A stretch of DNA of 15,285 bases, taken from contig FR903632.1 of NCBI GenBank assembly GCA_000438115.1, positions 1 through 15,285 of the forward strand, written 5' to 3'. Below, piece by piece: positions 1 to 7,383 of this stretch (its first letter is position 1; each line of letters starts with the position of its first letter). Made by a program: the position numbers and the translations under genes. Source of the DNA: Prevotella sp. CAG:617. Its GTDB lineage: Bacteria > Bacteroidota > Bacteroidia > Bacteroidales > Bacteroidaceae. A model generated the notes under the pieces. That model saw nothing but the letters and a program-made list of their open reading frames with translations. It ran no database searches and had not been told where the DNA came from.

Positions 1-466
1 ACAGGGCGCATGCGGCCAGAAAGAGTATGATGTAGACGTAGAACGACAGTTCGCCGAATATCATGCCGGCCGTAGCCGTGGTATAGCCGAACCAGTTGAA
101 TATCGAGGCATCGATATTCTTGAAAAAGTAGTCGAAATAGGGAATGTCTGCCGCCGATATGAGAAACAGTATGCAGTAGCAAACGCTCATGAATATGGCT
201 GCAAAGCGGCGCAGCAAGCGTGGTGTGTATCCCGCTACGGCCGGAAGGAGCAGCAGGGTGAGCGGAACAATCATCACGTAGCAGGCCACTACGTTGTCAA
301 ACCACAGGCCGCGTAGAAAGGCCGGCCATACCGGCGTCTGTTCGGCGGCGGCCGAAAGCATGTCGTGGAGTGCGGCAAACTTGACGAAGCGGAATACCGA
401 CAGGAGCAGCAGGCCGCCCAGATGGATGCCGAGCAAAAAGAAAAGCGTGTGAAGGAATTTTTTCAT
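1..466 (-). CDS. LTA synthase/phosphoglycerol transferase-like membrane protein (N-terminal part)
   Basis: The first 155 residues are present; the C-terminus lies beyond base 1. The start is the ATG at 466-464, followed by Lys-Lys and a hydrophobic run. Four membrane segments can be read at about residues 5-24, 58-78, 87-106 and 136-155. Between segments 3 and 4 is an amphipathic stretch rich in Tyr/Phe (IPYFDYFFKNIDASIFNWF). This resembles the N-terminal module of Bacteroidetes LTA-synthase/MdoB-like proteins, whose alkaline-phosphatase-fold domain follows on the outer side of the inner membrane and moves phosphoglycerol or phosphoethanolamine groups. That catalytic domain is outside the window, so the substrate cannot be judged and the call rests on the membrane architecture. 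No clear Bacteroidetes promoter was found directly upstream. Confidence 0.7.
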   Translation of the reverse strand, partial: MKKFLHTLFFLLGIHLGGLLLLSVFRFVKFAALHDMLSAAAEQTPVWPAFLRGLWFDNVVACYVMIVPLTLLLLPAVAGYTPRLLRRFAAIFMSVCYCILFLISAADIPYFDYFFKNIDASIFNWFGYTTATAGMIFGELSFYVYIILFLAACAL

Positions 467-539
467 GTTACCGTATAGTAGAATTGTGGGCGGAGGGGAG
501 TGTTTCCGGCCGGGTCAGTGAGAGGCGTGTGGGTGGAGT

Positions 540-562
540 AAAAGCCCGGCGTGCCGGGCTTT
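540..562 (-). terminator. probable intrinsic terminator downstream of the YeiH-type gene
   Basis: A perfect 10-bp inverted repeat (AAAGCCCGGC at 541-550, GCCGGGCTTT at 553-562) has a 2-base centre, so about 9 bp would pair around a 4-base loop. Read on the minus strand, the stem ends in UUUUA. It lies about 210 bases beyond the YeiH-type stop codon and before the next minus-strand gene. The sequence is nearly symmetric and could act both ways, but there is no plus-strand gene to stop. Confidence 0.5.
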
Positions 563-713
563 GTTCGGTGCAGGGGCTTGCCGGCAGCGGGTGTGCCGGT
601 GCAGCCGGAGGCTTGTTGCGGGGTTGGATGAAACAGGTCGGGCCTTGTTACGTTTTTCCGGCGGAAAAAATTTTTTTCATGCCGTTTTGTTTTTTCAAAG
701 TCCCGCTGTATTT

Positions 714-755
714 TTTTCCGGCCGGAGAGTCTCTCGTGGCGCTCCGGCCGGAAAA
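714..755. repeat. perfect 14-bp inverted repeat with CCGGCCGG core
   Basis: The arms are 714-727 (TTTTCCGGCCGGAG) and 742-755, separated by 14 bases. The hairpin starts 20 bases past the stop codon of the YeiH-type gene. A U-run precedes the stem rather than following it on either strand, so it is not a textbook intrinsic terminator. It could stabilise a transcript 3' end or be a protein-binding palindrome. Confidence 0.5.
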
Positions 756-774
756 TGAAAAAAACGGCGGTGTT

Positions 775-1833
775 CTACTGCATCATGGGCAGCATCCACT
801 TGCAGAGGGCGTATCCGCCGAACAGCAGCCACAGGTAGATGATGCTGGCCAGGTAGAAAGGTTTGGCACCGGCCTGCTTGAACTTGTCGAAACTGGTTTC
901 GGCACCCAGAGCCGTCATGGCCATGGTCAGCAGGAAGTTGTCAAATCCGTTAATCATGTCGCGGCCGTCAGCCAGGATGTCGGCCGGGATAATGGGGTCG
1001 AGCATGGAGTTGATGCCGATGACCACGATGAAGCCAAAGGCAAACCAGGGAATGGTAATCTTGCGCTTGCCTTCGGTTTGTGTGCCGCGGCGCGTGCGGG
1101 CCAGCACGAAGCTCATGATGACGAGCACCGGAGCCAGCATCATCACACGGATCATCTTGGTAATGGTAGCCTGGTCGGCCAGGTGCAGCAGGCCGTCGGG
1201 GTCCATGGCGTTTCCGGCACCTACTACGTGGGCCACCTCGTGCAGCGTCGAGCCGGTGTAGATGGCCATGGCTTCAGGCTGCAGGTCAATGACGCCGGCG
1301 CGGTAGAGTATGGGGTAGAGAAACATTGACAGCGTACCGAAAATGACTACCGTGGATACGGCAATGGCCGTTTTGTGCGGCTCACACTTGACGACCGGTT
1401 CGGCACCCAGTACGGCAGCCGCACCGCAAATGGCGCTACCCGTAGAGGTCATCAGGGTGGTGTCGGAGTCAATGCGCAGCAGCTTGCCGGCAATGTAGCC
1501 TACGAGCAGGGTGCCGCAAATGATGATGGTGTCAATCAGTACGGCCGGCAGTCCGATTTCGGTTACCTGCTGGAAGGTAAGGCGGAAACCGTAGAGCACG
1601 ATACCCGTGCGCAGAATCTGTTTGGTGCAGAACTTGATGCCGGGCACCCAGGTTTCGGGAATGAAGTTGCGGAGGCTGTTGGCGTAAAGCATACCCAGAA
1701 TGATACCCACAATGAGCGGGCTCAGCGACAGGCTTTTTACCCATTGGAAGCTGCTGATGTAGCAGGCTGAAAATGAGAACAGGGCAATGAGCAGAATGCC
1801 GTGGTATATGTTACCTCTTTTTTCGTTAATCAT
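775..1833 (-). CDS. YeiH/UPF0324-type putative sulfate exporter membrane protein
   Basis: This 352-residue, strongly hydrophobic protein has about ten predicted membrane segments and belongs by sequence character to the YeiH/YadS family (UPF0324), annotated as putative sulfate exporters of the inner membrane. Two family signatures are visible: TGSAICGAAAV at residues 131-141 and GSTLHEVAHVVGAG at 194-207. The first helix (about 11-28) follows a short charged N-terminus. Length is normal for the family. It lies 69 bp downstream of the FAD-dehydrogenase gene on the same strand and may be read through from that operon; no separate promoter box is evident in the gap. The substrate is experimentally unsettled for most members, so export of sulfate or related anions is only a family-level inference. 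Confidence 0.85.
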   Translation of the reverse strand: MINEKRGNIYHGILLIALFSFSACYISSFQWVKSLSLSPLIVGIILGMLYANSLRNFIPETWVPGIKFCTKQILRTGIVLYGFRLTFQQVTEIGLPAVLIDTIIICGTLLVGYIAGKLLRIDSDTTLMTSTGSAICGAAAVLGAEPVVKCEPHKTAIAVSTVVIFGTLSMFLYPILYRAGVIDLQPEAMAIYTGSTLHEVAHVVGAGNAMDPDGLLHLADQATITKMIRVMMLAPVLVIMSFVLARTRRGTQTEGKRKITIPWFAFGFIVVIGINSMLDPIIPADILADGRDMINGFDNFLLTMAMTALGAETSFDKFKQAGAKPFYLASIIYLWLLFGGYALCKWMLPMMQ

Positions 1834-1902
1834 GATAAGTTGGTTTGTAATGAATAAAAATTGAATTGGATTTTTCGGTTTGAAAAAGTGTCCGGCCGGG
1901 GG

Positions 1903-3543
1903 CTAAAGGGTATGTCCCTCAGCCAGCCATCGGGCCACGGCTTCGGCACACCGCTCGCCGTCGATGGCGGCCGACACGATGCCGCCGGCATATCCGGCAC
2001 CTTCGCCGCAGGGAAAGAGGCCCGCCGTCTGGCCGTGTTGCAGCGTGTCGCGTTCGCGCGGAATGCGCACCGGAGCCGAGGTGCGCGTTTCGACGGCAAT
2101 GAGGGTAGCCTCGCGGGTCAGGAACCCCGGGCTTCGGCGGCCGAATTCGGTGAATCCGCCTGCCAGGCGGCGGCTGACAAACTGCGGCAGCCAGAAGTGC
2201 AGCGGCGATGACACCACGCCCGGCGTATAGCTCGAGGGCGGTAGGTCGTAGCTCAGGCGCCCTTCCACAAAATCTTTCATACGCTGTGCCGGGGCACTCT
2301 GGCGGTAGTTGCCCTGCTGCCAGCAGCGGCGCTCCAGGGCTTCCTGGAAGTACATCATGCGTAGCGGATTATCGGGGTTGTCATAGTCGGCATGGCGGTC
2401 GGCAAAGTCGGGGTCGGTCATGCTTTCCTTCATGAAGTCGGCCAGTTCGCCCTGCAGGTCGTCAACGTGAGTCTCCACTACCATGCCGGAGTTGCTCCAT
2501 GCCGAGCTGCGGCCGGAATTGCTCATGCCGTTCACCACAATTTGCTGCGGTCCGCTGGCGGCCGGAACAACTACGCCGCCGGGACACATGCAGAAACTGT
2601 ACACGCCGCGCCCCTCCACCTGACATACGTAGTTGTATTCTGCAGCCGGCAGGTAGCGCCCGCGCCCGTTTTTGTTGTGATATTGCAGCCGGTCGATGAG
2701 TTCGGCAGGGTGCTCCAGACGTACGCCAACCGCCAGGTCCTTGGCCTCGATGGCTATGCCCGACTGGTAGAGCCGGCGGTAGACGTCGCGGGCACTGTGG
2801 CCCGTGGCCAGGATTACGGGGCCGCGGAACGTTTGTCCCTGCTGCGTCGTTACGCCTGCAATGCGGCCATCGGCGTCCTGAATGAAACCGTCAACGCGTG
2901 TCTCGAAGCGAACCTCTCCTCCACATTGGATAATGGTGTGGCGCATCTGCTCAATGATGTGCGGCAGGCGGTCGGTGCCCAGATGAGGGTGGGCGTCGCA
3001 GAGAATGTCGGTCGAGGCCCCGTGCTGGCAGAAGACGCGCAGAATTTTTTCCACGTTTCCACGTTTTTTGCTGCGCGTATAAAGTTTGCCGTCGGAAAAG
3101 GCTCCTGCTCCCCCCTCGCCAAAGGAGTAATTGCTCTCGGGGTCCACCTTGTGGGTGCGCGAAATCTGGGCAATGTCGCGACGACGCGCATGTACGTCCT
3201 TTCCGCGTTCCAGAACCACGGGGCGCAGGCCCAGTTCAATCAGGCGCAGGGCAGCAAACAGTCCGCCCGGTCCGGCCCCGACTACAATGACCTGTGGCGC
3301 CTTGTCTACGGGGCGGTAGCTTACTGGCTCGTAATCCAGTGCCGGAGCCGGCTCATTGATGTAGAGGTCAAGGGTCAGGTTGACGTATATGGTGCGCTGT
3401 CGGGCGTCGATGCTTCGGCGGCGTATGCGCATATCCGTCAGTGTGCGGGCATCCATTCCCTCTGCCTGCGTTACGTAGCGGCGCAGGGCGTCGCTGCGGT
3501 AGGCCACGTCGGGGGTTACCCGGATTTGTATGGTTTTCTGCAT
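1903..3543 (-). CDS. FAD-dependent dehydrogenase (COG2509-like)
   Basis: The 546-residue protein carries an N-terminal module of about 80 residues, then a Rossmann dinucleotide-binding motif GAGPGG at residues 89-94, with the acidic residue of the second strand in LERG (Glu112). Further flavoprotein signatures are FGEGGAGAFSDGKLYTR (141-157), VILATGHSARDVY (243-255) and a C-terminal GEGAGYAGGIVSAAIDG starting at 513. This is the layout of the uncharacterised FAD-dependent dehydrogenase family common in Bacteroidetes and Firmicutes. The substrate is unknown; no iron-sulfur cysteine motif or membrane segment is seen, so it is probably cytoplasmic. Its start lies 33 bp after the radA stop, which suggests cotranscription with murF-radA, but no shared biochemical role is established. 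Confidence 0.9.
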   Translation of the reverse strand: MQKTIQIRVTPDVAYRSDALRRYVTQAEGMDARTLTDMRIRRRSIDARQRTIYVNLTLDLYINEPAPALDYEPVSYRPVDKAPQVIVVGAGPGGLFAALRLIELGLRPVVLERGKDVHARRRDIAQISRTHKVDPESNYSFGEGGAGAFSDGKLYTRSKKRGNVEKILRVFCQHGASTDILCDAHPHLGTDRLPHIIEQMRHTIIQCGGEVRFETRVDGFIQDADGRIAGVTTQQGQTFRGPVILATGHSARDVYRRLYQSGIAIEAKDLAVGVRLEHPAELIDRLQYHNKNGRGRYLPAAEYNYVCQVEGRGVYSFCMCPGGVVVPAASGPQQIVVNGMSNSGRSSAWSNSGMVVETHVDDLQGELADFMKESMTDPDFADRHADYDNPDNPLRMMYFQEALERRCWQQGNYRQSAPAQRMKDFVEGRLSYDLPPSSYTPGVVSSPLHFWLPQFVSRRLAGGFTEFGRRSPGFLTREATLIAVETRTSAPVRIPRERDTLQHGQTAGLFPCGEGAGYAGGIVSAAIDGERCAEAVARWLAEGHTL

Positions 3544-3576
3544 GATTTGGTAAAGATTCTGTTTTTTTCGGACAGA

Positions 3577-4971
3577 CTATCCGAATAAATGCCGCAAAGC
3601 GTCTTCCACGCGGGCGGCAGGTATAATTTCGATGGCGTATTTTGAGGCGTCCAGGCTCTTGCTGTTGAACGCCGGAATGATGATGCGGCGGAATCCCAGT
3701 CGGGCAGCCTCGCTCACCCGTTGCGTAATGCGGGTGACGGGGCGTATTTCGCCACTCAAACCCACCTCGCCCGCCATACAGGTCAGGGGCTCAATGCCCG
3801 TGTCGACGTTGCTGGAGAGTACGGCCGAAATGACCGAGAGATCAATGGCCGGGTCTGTTACGCGAATGCCGCCGGCAATGTTAAGAAACACGTCCTTTTG
3901 GGCCAACTTGAAGCCGACTCTTTTTTCGAGCACGGCCAGCAGCATGTTCAGGCGGCGCAGGTCGAAACCCGTGGCCGAACGCTGGGGAACTCCGTAGGCG
4001 GCTGTGCTGACCAGAGCCTGCGTTTCAATCAGAAAAGGTCGGACACCTTCAACCGCGGCCGCAATGGCTACACCGCTCATGCCTTCGTTACCCTCACCCA
4101 GAAGCTGCTCGGAGGGATTCTCAACGGCCCGCAAGCCGTCGCCCGTCATTTCGTAGATGCCCAATTCGGCCGTGGAGCCGAAACGGTTCTTGATGCAGCG
4201 CAGGATGCGGTAGAGATAGTGCCGGTCGCCCTCAAATTGCAGGACGGCGTCGACGATGTGTTCCAGTACCTTGGGGCCGGCCAGGGTTCCTTCCTTGGTA
4301 ATGTGTCCGATGATGATGACCGGAATGCCGCTCTGCTTGGCAAATTGCAGCAGGGCGGAGGCGCAGGCACGGATTTGCGTGACCGAGCCGGGCGCGCTGT
4401 CGACCTCGCTCAGCGACATTGTCTGTATGGAGTCAATGATAACGAGGTCGGGAGCCACATCAGCCACGTGGGTAAACACGTTGTTGAGCTCCGTGTCGCA
4501 GAGCAGCAGGCAGTGGCCCGTATCCTCAGCCGGGGCAATGCGGTCAGCCCGCAACTTGATTTGTCGTTCGCTTTCCTCACCACTGATGTAAAGGATGCGG
4601 CGGTCGGTCATGCGGAGTACGGTTTGCAGCAGCAGGGTTGATTTGCCGATACCGGGTTCGCCGCCCAGCAGGATGAGTGACCCCGGTACGATGCCGCCGC
4701 CCAGCACACGGTTGAGCTCATGGTCGTGGGTGTCAAAGCGCTGTTCGCGCCCCGTTTCGATGTTTGTCAGAGCCACGGGGCGACTCTTTTCGGTATTTCC
4801 CGGCGTGGCGGGATGCCAGGCCGGTGTGCTCTGACGGCCGGCAGGCTGGGCCGGCGCTACGTGAAGCTCCTTAAACGTATTCCATTCGCCGCATGAAGGG
4901 CAGCGCCCGATCCATTTGGGCGACTCCTGCCCGCAGTTTTCGCAGACGTAAACCGTTTTGTTCTTGGCCAT
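3577..4971 (-). CDS. radA: DNA repair protein RadA
   Basis: The 464-residue protein has every RadA (Sms) hallmark in order: an N-terminal four-cysteine zinc motif (Cys10, Cys13, Cys24, Cys27), a RecA-like ATPase with Walker A GGEPGIGKST at residues 103-112 and Walker B LVIID at 176-180, the RadA-specific KNRFGS motif at 261-266, and a C-terminal Lon-protease-like domain. RadA is a cytoplasmic DnaB-like hexameric helicase that drives branch migration of recombination intermediates together with RecA. Length matches the family. It starts 26 bp downstream of murF and is followed 33 bp later by the FAD-dehydrogenase gene, consistent with one transcript. The linker between zinc finger and ATPase (about residues 38-66) is Pro/Ala/Thr-rich and probably flexible. 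Confidence 0.97.
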   Translation of the reverse strand: MAKNKTVYVCENCGQESPKWIGRCPSCGEWNTFKELHVAPAQPAGRQSTPAWHPATPGNTEKSRPVALTNIETGREQRFDTHDHELNRVLGGGIVPGSLILLGGEPGIGKSTLLLQTVLRMTDRRILYISGEESERQIKLRADRIAPAEDTGHCLLLCDTELNNVFTHVADVAPDLVIIDSIQTMSLSEVDSAPGSVTQIRACASALLQFAKQSGIPVIIIGHITKEGTLAGPKVLEHIVDAVLQFEGDRHYLYRILRCIKNRFGSTAELGIYEMTGDGLRAVENPSEQLLGEGNEGMSGVAIAAAVEGVRPFLIETQALVSTAAYGVPQRSATGFDLRRLNMLLAVLEKRVGFKLAQKDVFLNIAGGIRVTDPAIDLSVISAVLSSNVDTGIEPLTCMAGEVGLSGEIRPVTRITQRVSEAARLGFRRIIIPAFNSKSLDASKYAIEIIPAARVEDALRHLFG

Positions 4972-4997
4972 GTCGTGGGAGTGAGGATATTCGTTTC

Positions 4998-6305
4998 TTA
5001 TAGGAATTCGGGCAGTTCAAAAAGGCGCGTGCCGTTGCTGCCCTTGATGAGAATCGTAAAGTTTTCCACCGGCTCGGCTTTCAGGGCGGCTTTCACGTCG
5101 TCCACGGTGTCGAAGCAGCGGATGCCGTCATGTCGGGTGGCTTCGAAGTTGCGGCCCACCAGCCATACGCGTTCACAGCCGGCCTGGCTGATGCGGTCTA
5201 CCACCTGCTGGTGTTCCTCGGCCGAAGCTTTGCCCAGTTCGCGCATATCTCCCAAAATAGCCATTTTGTGGGGAGCCTGAAGCGTACTGAAGTTGCCGAT
5301 GGCGGCGGCCATGCTGGTGGGATTGGCGTTGTAGGCGTCGATAATCAGACTGTTGTGGGCCGTCTGTTGCAGTTCCGAGCGGTTGTTGGTGGGCACGTAG
5401 GCGGTAAGAGCAGAGGTAATGTCGTCGTCGCTCACGCCGAAGCGGGCGCCCACGGCCGCGGCGGCCAGTACGTTCTGCAGGTTATAGGCCCCGATGAGGT
5501 GCGTGCGTACTTCGTGCCACTCGCCTTCGCGGCGGCGCCAGCGCAGGGCCAGGAAGGGGCCGCCGTCGAGCAGTTCGCCCTCTATGTCATAACCCTTTCC
5601 GCTCTGTCCGTAACGATAGGCCTTCAGCCCCTGAGCCTGGCGGCAGAGGATGTCGTCGTCGCCGTTCAGGAAGACGAGGCTGTCGGGGCGCGTGCGCAGG
5701 TCGTCATACAGTTCGCTCTTGGTGCGGATAACGCCCTCAAACGAGCCGAAACCTTCCAGATGTGCTTTGCCCACGTTGGTAATCAGTCCGAAGTCGGCCT
5801 TTACCATGCGGCAGAGCGTGCTGATGTCGCCCGGATGGCTGGCTCCCGTTTCGATGACGGCAAAGTTGTGTTCCGGCGTCAGGCGGAGCAGCGTTTTGGG
5901 CACACCGATGTCGTTGTTGAAGTTGCCGGCGGTGTAGAGCACGCGGTATTTGCGCTCCAGCACGGCGGCAGTCAGTTCCTTGGTTGTTGTTTTTCCGTTG
6001 GTACCCGTAATCTGCAGTACCGGCAGCCCGAGCGTGCGGCGGTGCAGGGCAGCTACGTCCTGCAAGGTTTGCAACACGTTGTTGACGTAGAGCATACGGT
6101 TGTCGGTGGACGCTACGTCGGCGTCGTCCACCACGCAATAGGCGCAGCCGGCTTCCAGGGCGCGGCCGGCAAATGCGTTTCCGTTGAAGTTGGCGCCCTT
6201 CAGGGCAAAGAAAATGGAGTCTTTCGGGCAGTTGCGCGTATCGGTAGTGATAGCGCCGTACTGGCGAAAGAGGTCATATATCTTTTCAGTGGAAATCGTT
6301 TCCAT
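4998..6305 (-). CDS. murF: UDP-N-acetylmuramoyl-tripeptide--D-alanyl-D-alanine ligase
   Basis: The 435-residue Mur ligase has the ATP-binding loop TGTNGKTT at residues 100-107, an N-terminal UDP-substrate domain with STEKIYDLFRQYGAITTDTR at the start, the central-domain stretch ETGASHPGDI (152-161), and the MurF-typical NNRSELQ and DAYNANPTSM motifs in the later half. MurF adds the D-Ala-D-Ala dipeptide to UDP-MurNAc-tripeptide in the cytoplasm, the last soluble step of peptidoglycan precursor synthesis. It is not in a dcw-type cell-wall cluster here; instead it heads a block with radA and an FAD-dehydrogenase. The ATG at 6305 sits about 30 bases after a good -7 box (6334-6341), supporting this start and a promoter at the head of the operon. 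Confidence 0.96.
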   Translation of the reverse strand: METISTEKIYDLFRQYGAITTDTRNCPKDSIFFALKGANFNGNAFAGRALEAGCAYCVVDDADVASTDNRMLYVNNVLQTLQDVAALHRRTLGLPVLQITGTNGKTTTKELTAAVLERKYRVLYTAGNFNNDIGVPKTLLRLTPEHNFAVIETGASHPGDISTLCRMVKADFGLITNVGKAHLEGFGSFEGVIRTKSELYDDLRTRPDSLVFLNGDDDILCRQAQGLKAYRYGQSGKGYDIEGELLDGGPFLALRWRRREGEWHEVRTHLIGAYNLQNVLAAAAVGARFGVSDDDITSALTAYVPTNNRSELQQTAHNSLIIDAYNANPTSMAAAIGNFSTLQAPHKMAILGDMRELGKASAEEHQQVVDRISQAGCERVWLVGRNFEATRHDGIRCFDTVDDVKAALKAEPVENFTILIKGSNGTRLFELPEFL

Positions 6306-6333
6306 GACAGATGTTTTATTTAGTTTCAGTGTG

Positions 6334-6341
6334 CAAAAATA
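6334..6341 (-). promoter_or_regulatory. Bacteroidetes -7 box for murF operon
   Basis: On the minus strand the sequence reads TATTTTTG, matching the TAnnTTTG consensus of the Bacteroidetes primary sigma factor. It is about 29 bases from the murF ATG. No convincing TTTG -33 element lies 19-21 bases further upstream, so this is a half-match. Confidence 0.55.
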
Positions 6342-6504
6342 CGGATATCTGCCGAAAAATCAGCGGTATGGTAGTATAAAAATAGTAAGTGAAAGTAGAA
6401 GCTTGAGTGTATTTGATTGTGCAATGCTTCTTATTCGTAAATAAAAAAACGACACTTTTTGTCTTTAGTGATTAGTCTTTATTTTTTAATGTGTATGATG
6501 GTAT

Positions 6505-6551
6505 TATAAAAAACAATACGAACAGGTTTTATTTCACTGCTCGTATTGTTT
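6505..6551 (-). terminator. intrinsic terminator of the small lipoprotein gene
   Basis: The arms AAACAATACGA (6511-6521) and TCGTATTGTTT (6541-6551) form a perfect 11-bp stem. A 3-bp inner helix (6523-6525 with 6537-6539) shortens the 19-base loop. Read on the minus strand the stem ends in a run of six U residues. It lies about 85 bases past the stop codon of the lipoprotein gene and before the murF promoter. Confidence 0.75.
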
Positions 6552-6635
6552 CATGTTGATCTTTAGCGCCAGACAAACGATGATATATTCATTCCATTGA
6601 CACCAAAGATTTTTTATATATTCACTTTGCTTAGT

Positions 6636-7031
6636 TTATTCTCTATATAAGATAGCAATTTGCATATTGTTTGAAGTATTAGTGAGTGTCATTTTTACAC
6701 CTTCGCTAACCCTTCCCTCCAAATTGGCTTTACCAGTTTGGAGAGGTCTGAAAACAATTAAGTCTCCTGAATATGTGTAAGAGTAAGGTGAAGAGGTGTT
6801 GCTGATGATAGTTCCTCCCGCATTTCTTATTTCTGTTTCGTAATATGCATTTGTTTCGTTTGCGAAACGGATACGTGTTGTTAATGTCCCATCGTCAAAA
6901 ATATCTTCGTAAGTCCATGTTGTTCCTGCATAAGGATTGGAATCTTCGTCATCGTCTGAACAACTTGAGAAAGGAACAGTAAATAAGAGCATCATTAATA
7001 GCATGCTCATCAGTTTTAAGGTTTTCTTCAT
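6636..7031 (-). CDS. small putative lipoprotein, function unknown
   Basis: The 131-residue protein begins MKKTLKLMSMLLMMLLFTVPFSSC, a lipoprotein signal peptide with the lipidated cysteine at about residue 24. Ser-Asp-Asp-Asp-Glu-Asp follow, an acidic stretch of the kind often seen behind the cysteine in surface-exposed Bacteroidetes lipoproteins. The mature part (about 107 residues) is rich in Thr, Tyr and alternating hydrophobics (GTTWTYEDIF, TRIRFANETNAYYETEI), suggesting a small beta-barrel or lipocalin-like fold; that is inference. A start 15 codons upstream (7076) is open but would overlap the -7 box at 7074-7081 and precede the signal peptide, so the ATG at 7031 is preferred. Base composition is AT-rich compared with the neighbours. 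I do not recognise the family. Confidence 0.75.
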   Translation of the reverse strand: MKKTLKLMSMLLMMLLFTVPFSSCSDDDEDSNPYAGTTWTYEDIFDDGTLTTRIRFANETNAYYETEIRNAGGTIISNTSSPYSYTYSGDLIVFRPLQTGKANLEGRVSEGVKMTLTNTSNNMQIAILYRE

Positions 7032-7073
7032 AATGTCTTGAATTTTAGGAATGTTAAACAATTTTAAGTTCTG

Positions 7074-7081
7074 CAAAAATA
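7074..7081 (-). promoter_or_regulatory. -7 box for the small lipoprotein gene
   Basis: On the minus strand this reads TATTTTTG, a full TAnnTTTG match and identical to the murF box. It implies a 5' leader of about 35 bases before the ATG at 7031 and argues against the longer start at 7076. No TTTG -33 element is seen at the expected spacing. Confidence 0.5.
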
Positions 7082-7148
7082 CAGCTTATTGTTTACTGAG
7101 ATGATTGTTGAGTGTAGATGTTTTGGCTACATGTTGTGGACTTATTCT

Positions 7149-7367
7149 CTACATTTTGTAATCTTTAGTAAAGGCTTCTGTGTAGTATTGGAAGAAATTA
7201 TGTGAGAGAATAGTTGATATGCGATAAAGTAATAAAGTATCAATACTTGCTTTGTGGAAAATCTTGTACACATTGGTCCGGTCGCAATAGAGTTCTTTTG
7301 CGAACCACGATATGGAACGTCGTTGTCGGCGCAGTTCCTGTTCGATGATATGTCCGATGTGTATCAT
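7149..7367 (-). CDS. short helix-turn-helix (XRE/Cro-like) DNA-binding protein
   Basis: This 72-residue protein is almost entirely one helix-turn-helix domain. Residues 1-15 form an amphipathic helix (MIHIGHIIEQELRRQ), residues 19-41 contain the putative HTH (ISWFAKELYCDRTNVYKIFHK), and residues 42-58 a final helix (IDTLLLYRISTIL). It resembles stand-alone Cro/XRE-type regulators frequent in Bacteroidales, which lack an effector domain. No toxin or antitoxin partner is adjacent: the nearest gene downstream is a lipoprotein 117 bp away with its own -7 box. Upstream is a 264-base non-coding leader holding a large inverted repeat and a strong promoter match, and a U-rich tract ends just before the ATG. 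That suggests control at the RNA level. The target is unknown. Confidence 0.75.
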   Translation of the reverse strand: MIHIGHIIEQELRRQRRSISWFAKELYCDRTNVYKIFHKASIDTLLLYRISTILSHNFFQYYTEAFTKDYKM

Positions 7368-7383
7368 AATAAAAAAGCGTAAA

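Larger units (their letters stand above)
467..774. other. hairpin-rich intergenic spacer
   Basis: This 308-base gap separates the LTA-synthase-like gene from the YeiH-type gene, both on the minus strand. It contains several copies of the CCGGCCGG core and two clear inverted repeats (listed separately). Short plus-strand open frames across it have no recognisable protein character. I see no TAnnTTTG box facing the downstream gene. Confidence 0.6.
6306..6635. other. AT-rich spacer between murF and the small lipoprotein gene
   Basis: The 330-base gap is markedly richer in A+T than murF. It holds the murF -7 box near its left end and a terminator hairpin for the lipoprotein gene at 6505-6551. 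Bases 6345-6500 contain poly-A/T runs and short mirror-like pieces but no ORF or hairpin that I would defend. Confidence 0.6.

Noticed and set aside
484..1329. 281-codon plus-strand open frame over the spacer and the YeiH-type gene
   Set aside because: Its second half is antisense to the membrane protein and its first half crosses two hairpins; there is no protein character.
2392..3588. 398-codon plus-strand open frame over the FAD-dehydrogenase gene
   Set aside because: The opposite strand encodes a full-length flavoprotein with its GAGPGG motif; the antisense product has no recognisable motif.
5130..6323. 397-codon plus-strand open frame over murF
   Set aside because: MurF on the other strand is complete with its ATP loop; the antisense frame is a composition effect.
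7032..7076. Longer start for the small lipoprotein at 7076
   Set aside because: It would overlap the TATTTTTG box and place 15 residues ahead of an otherwise normal lipoprotein signal peptide.
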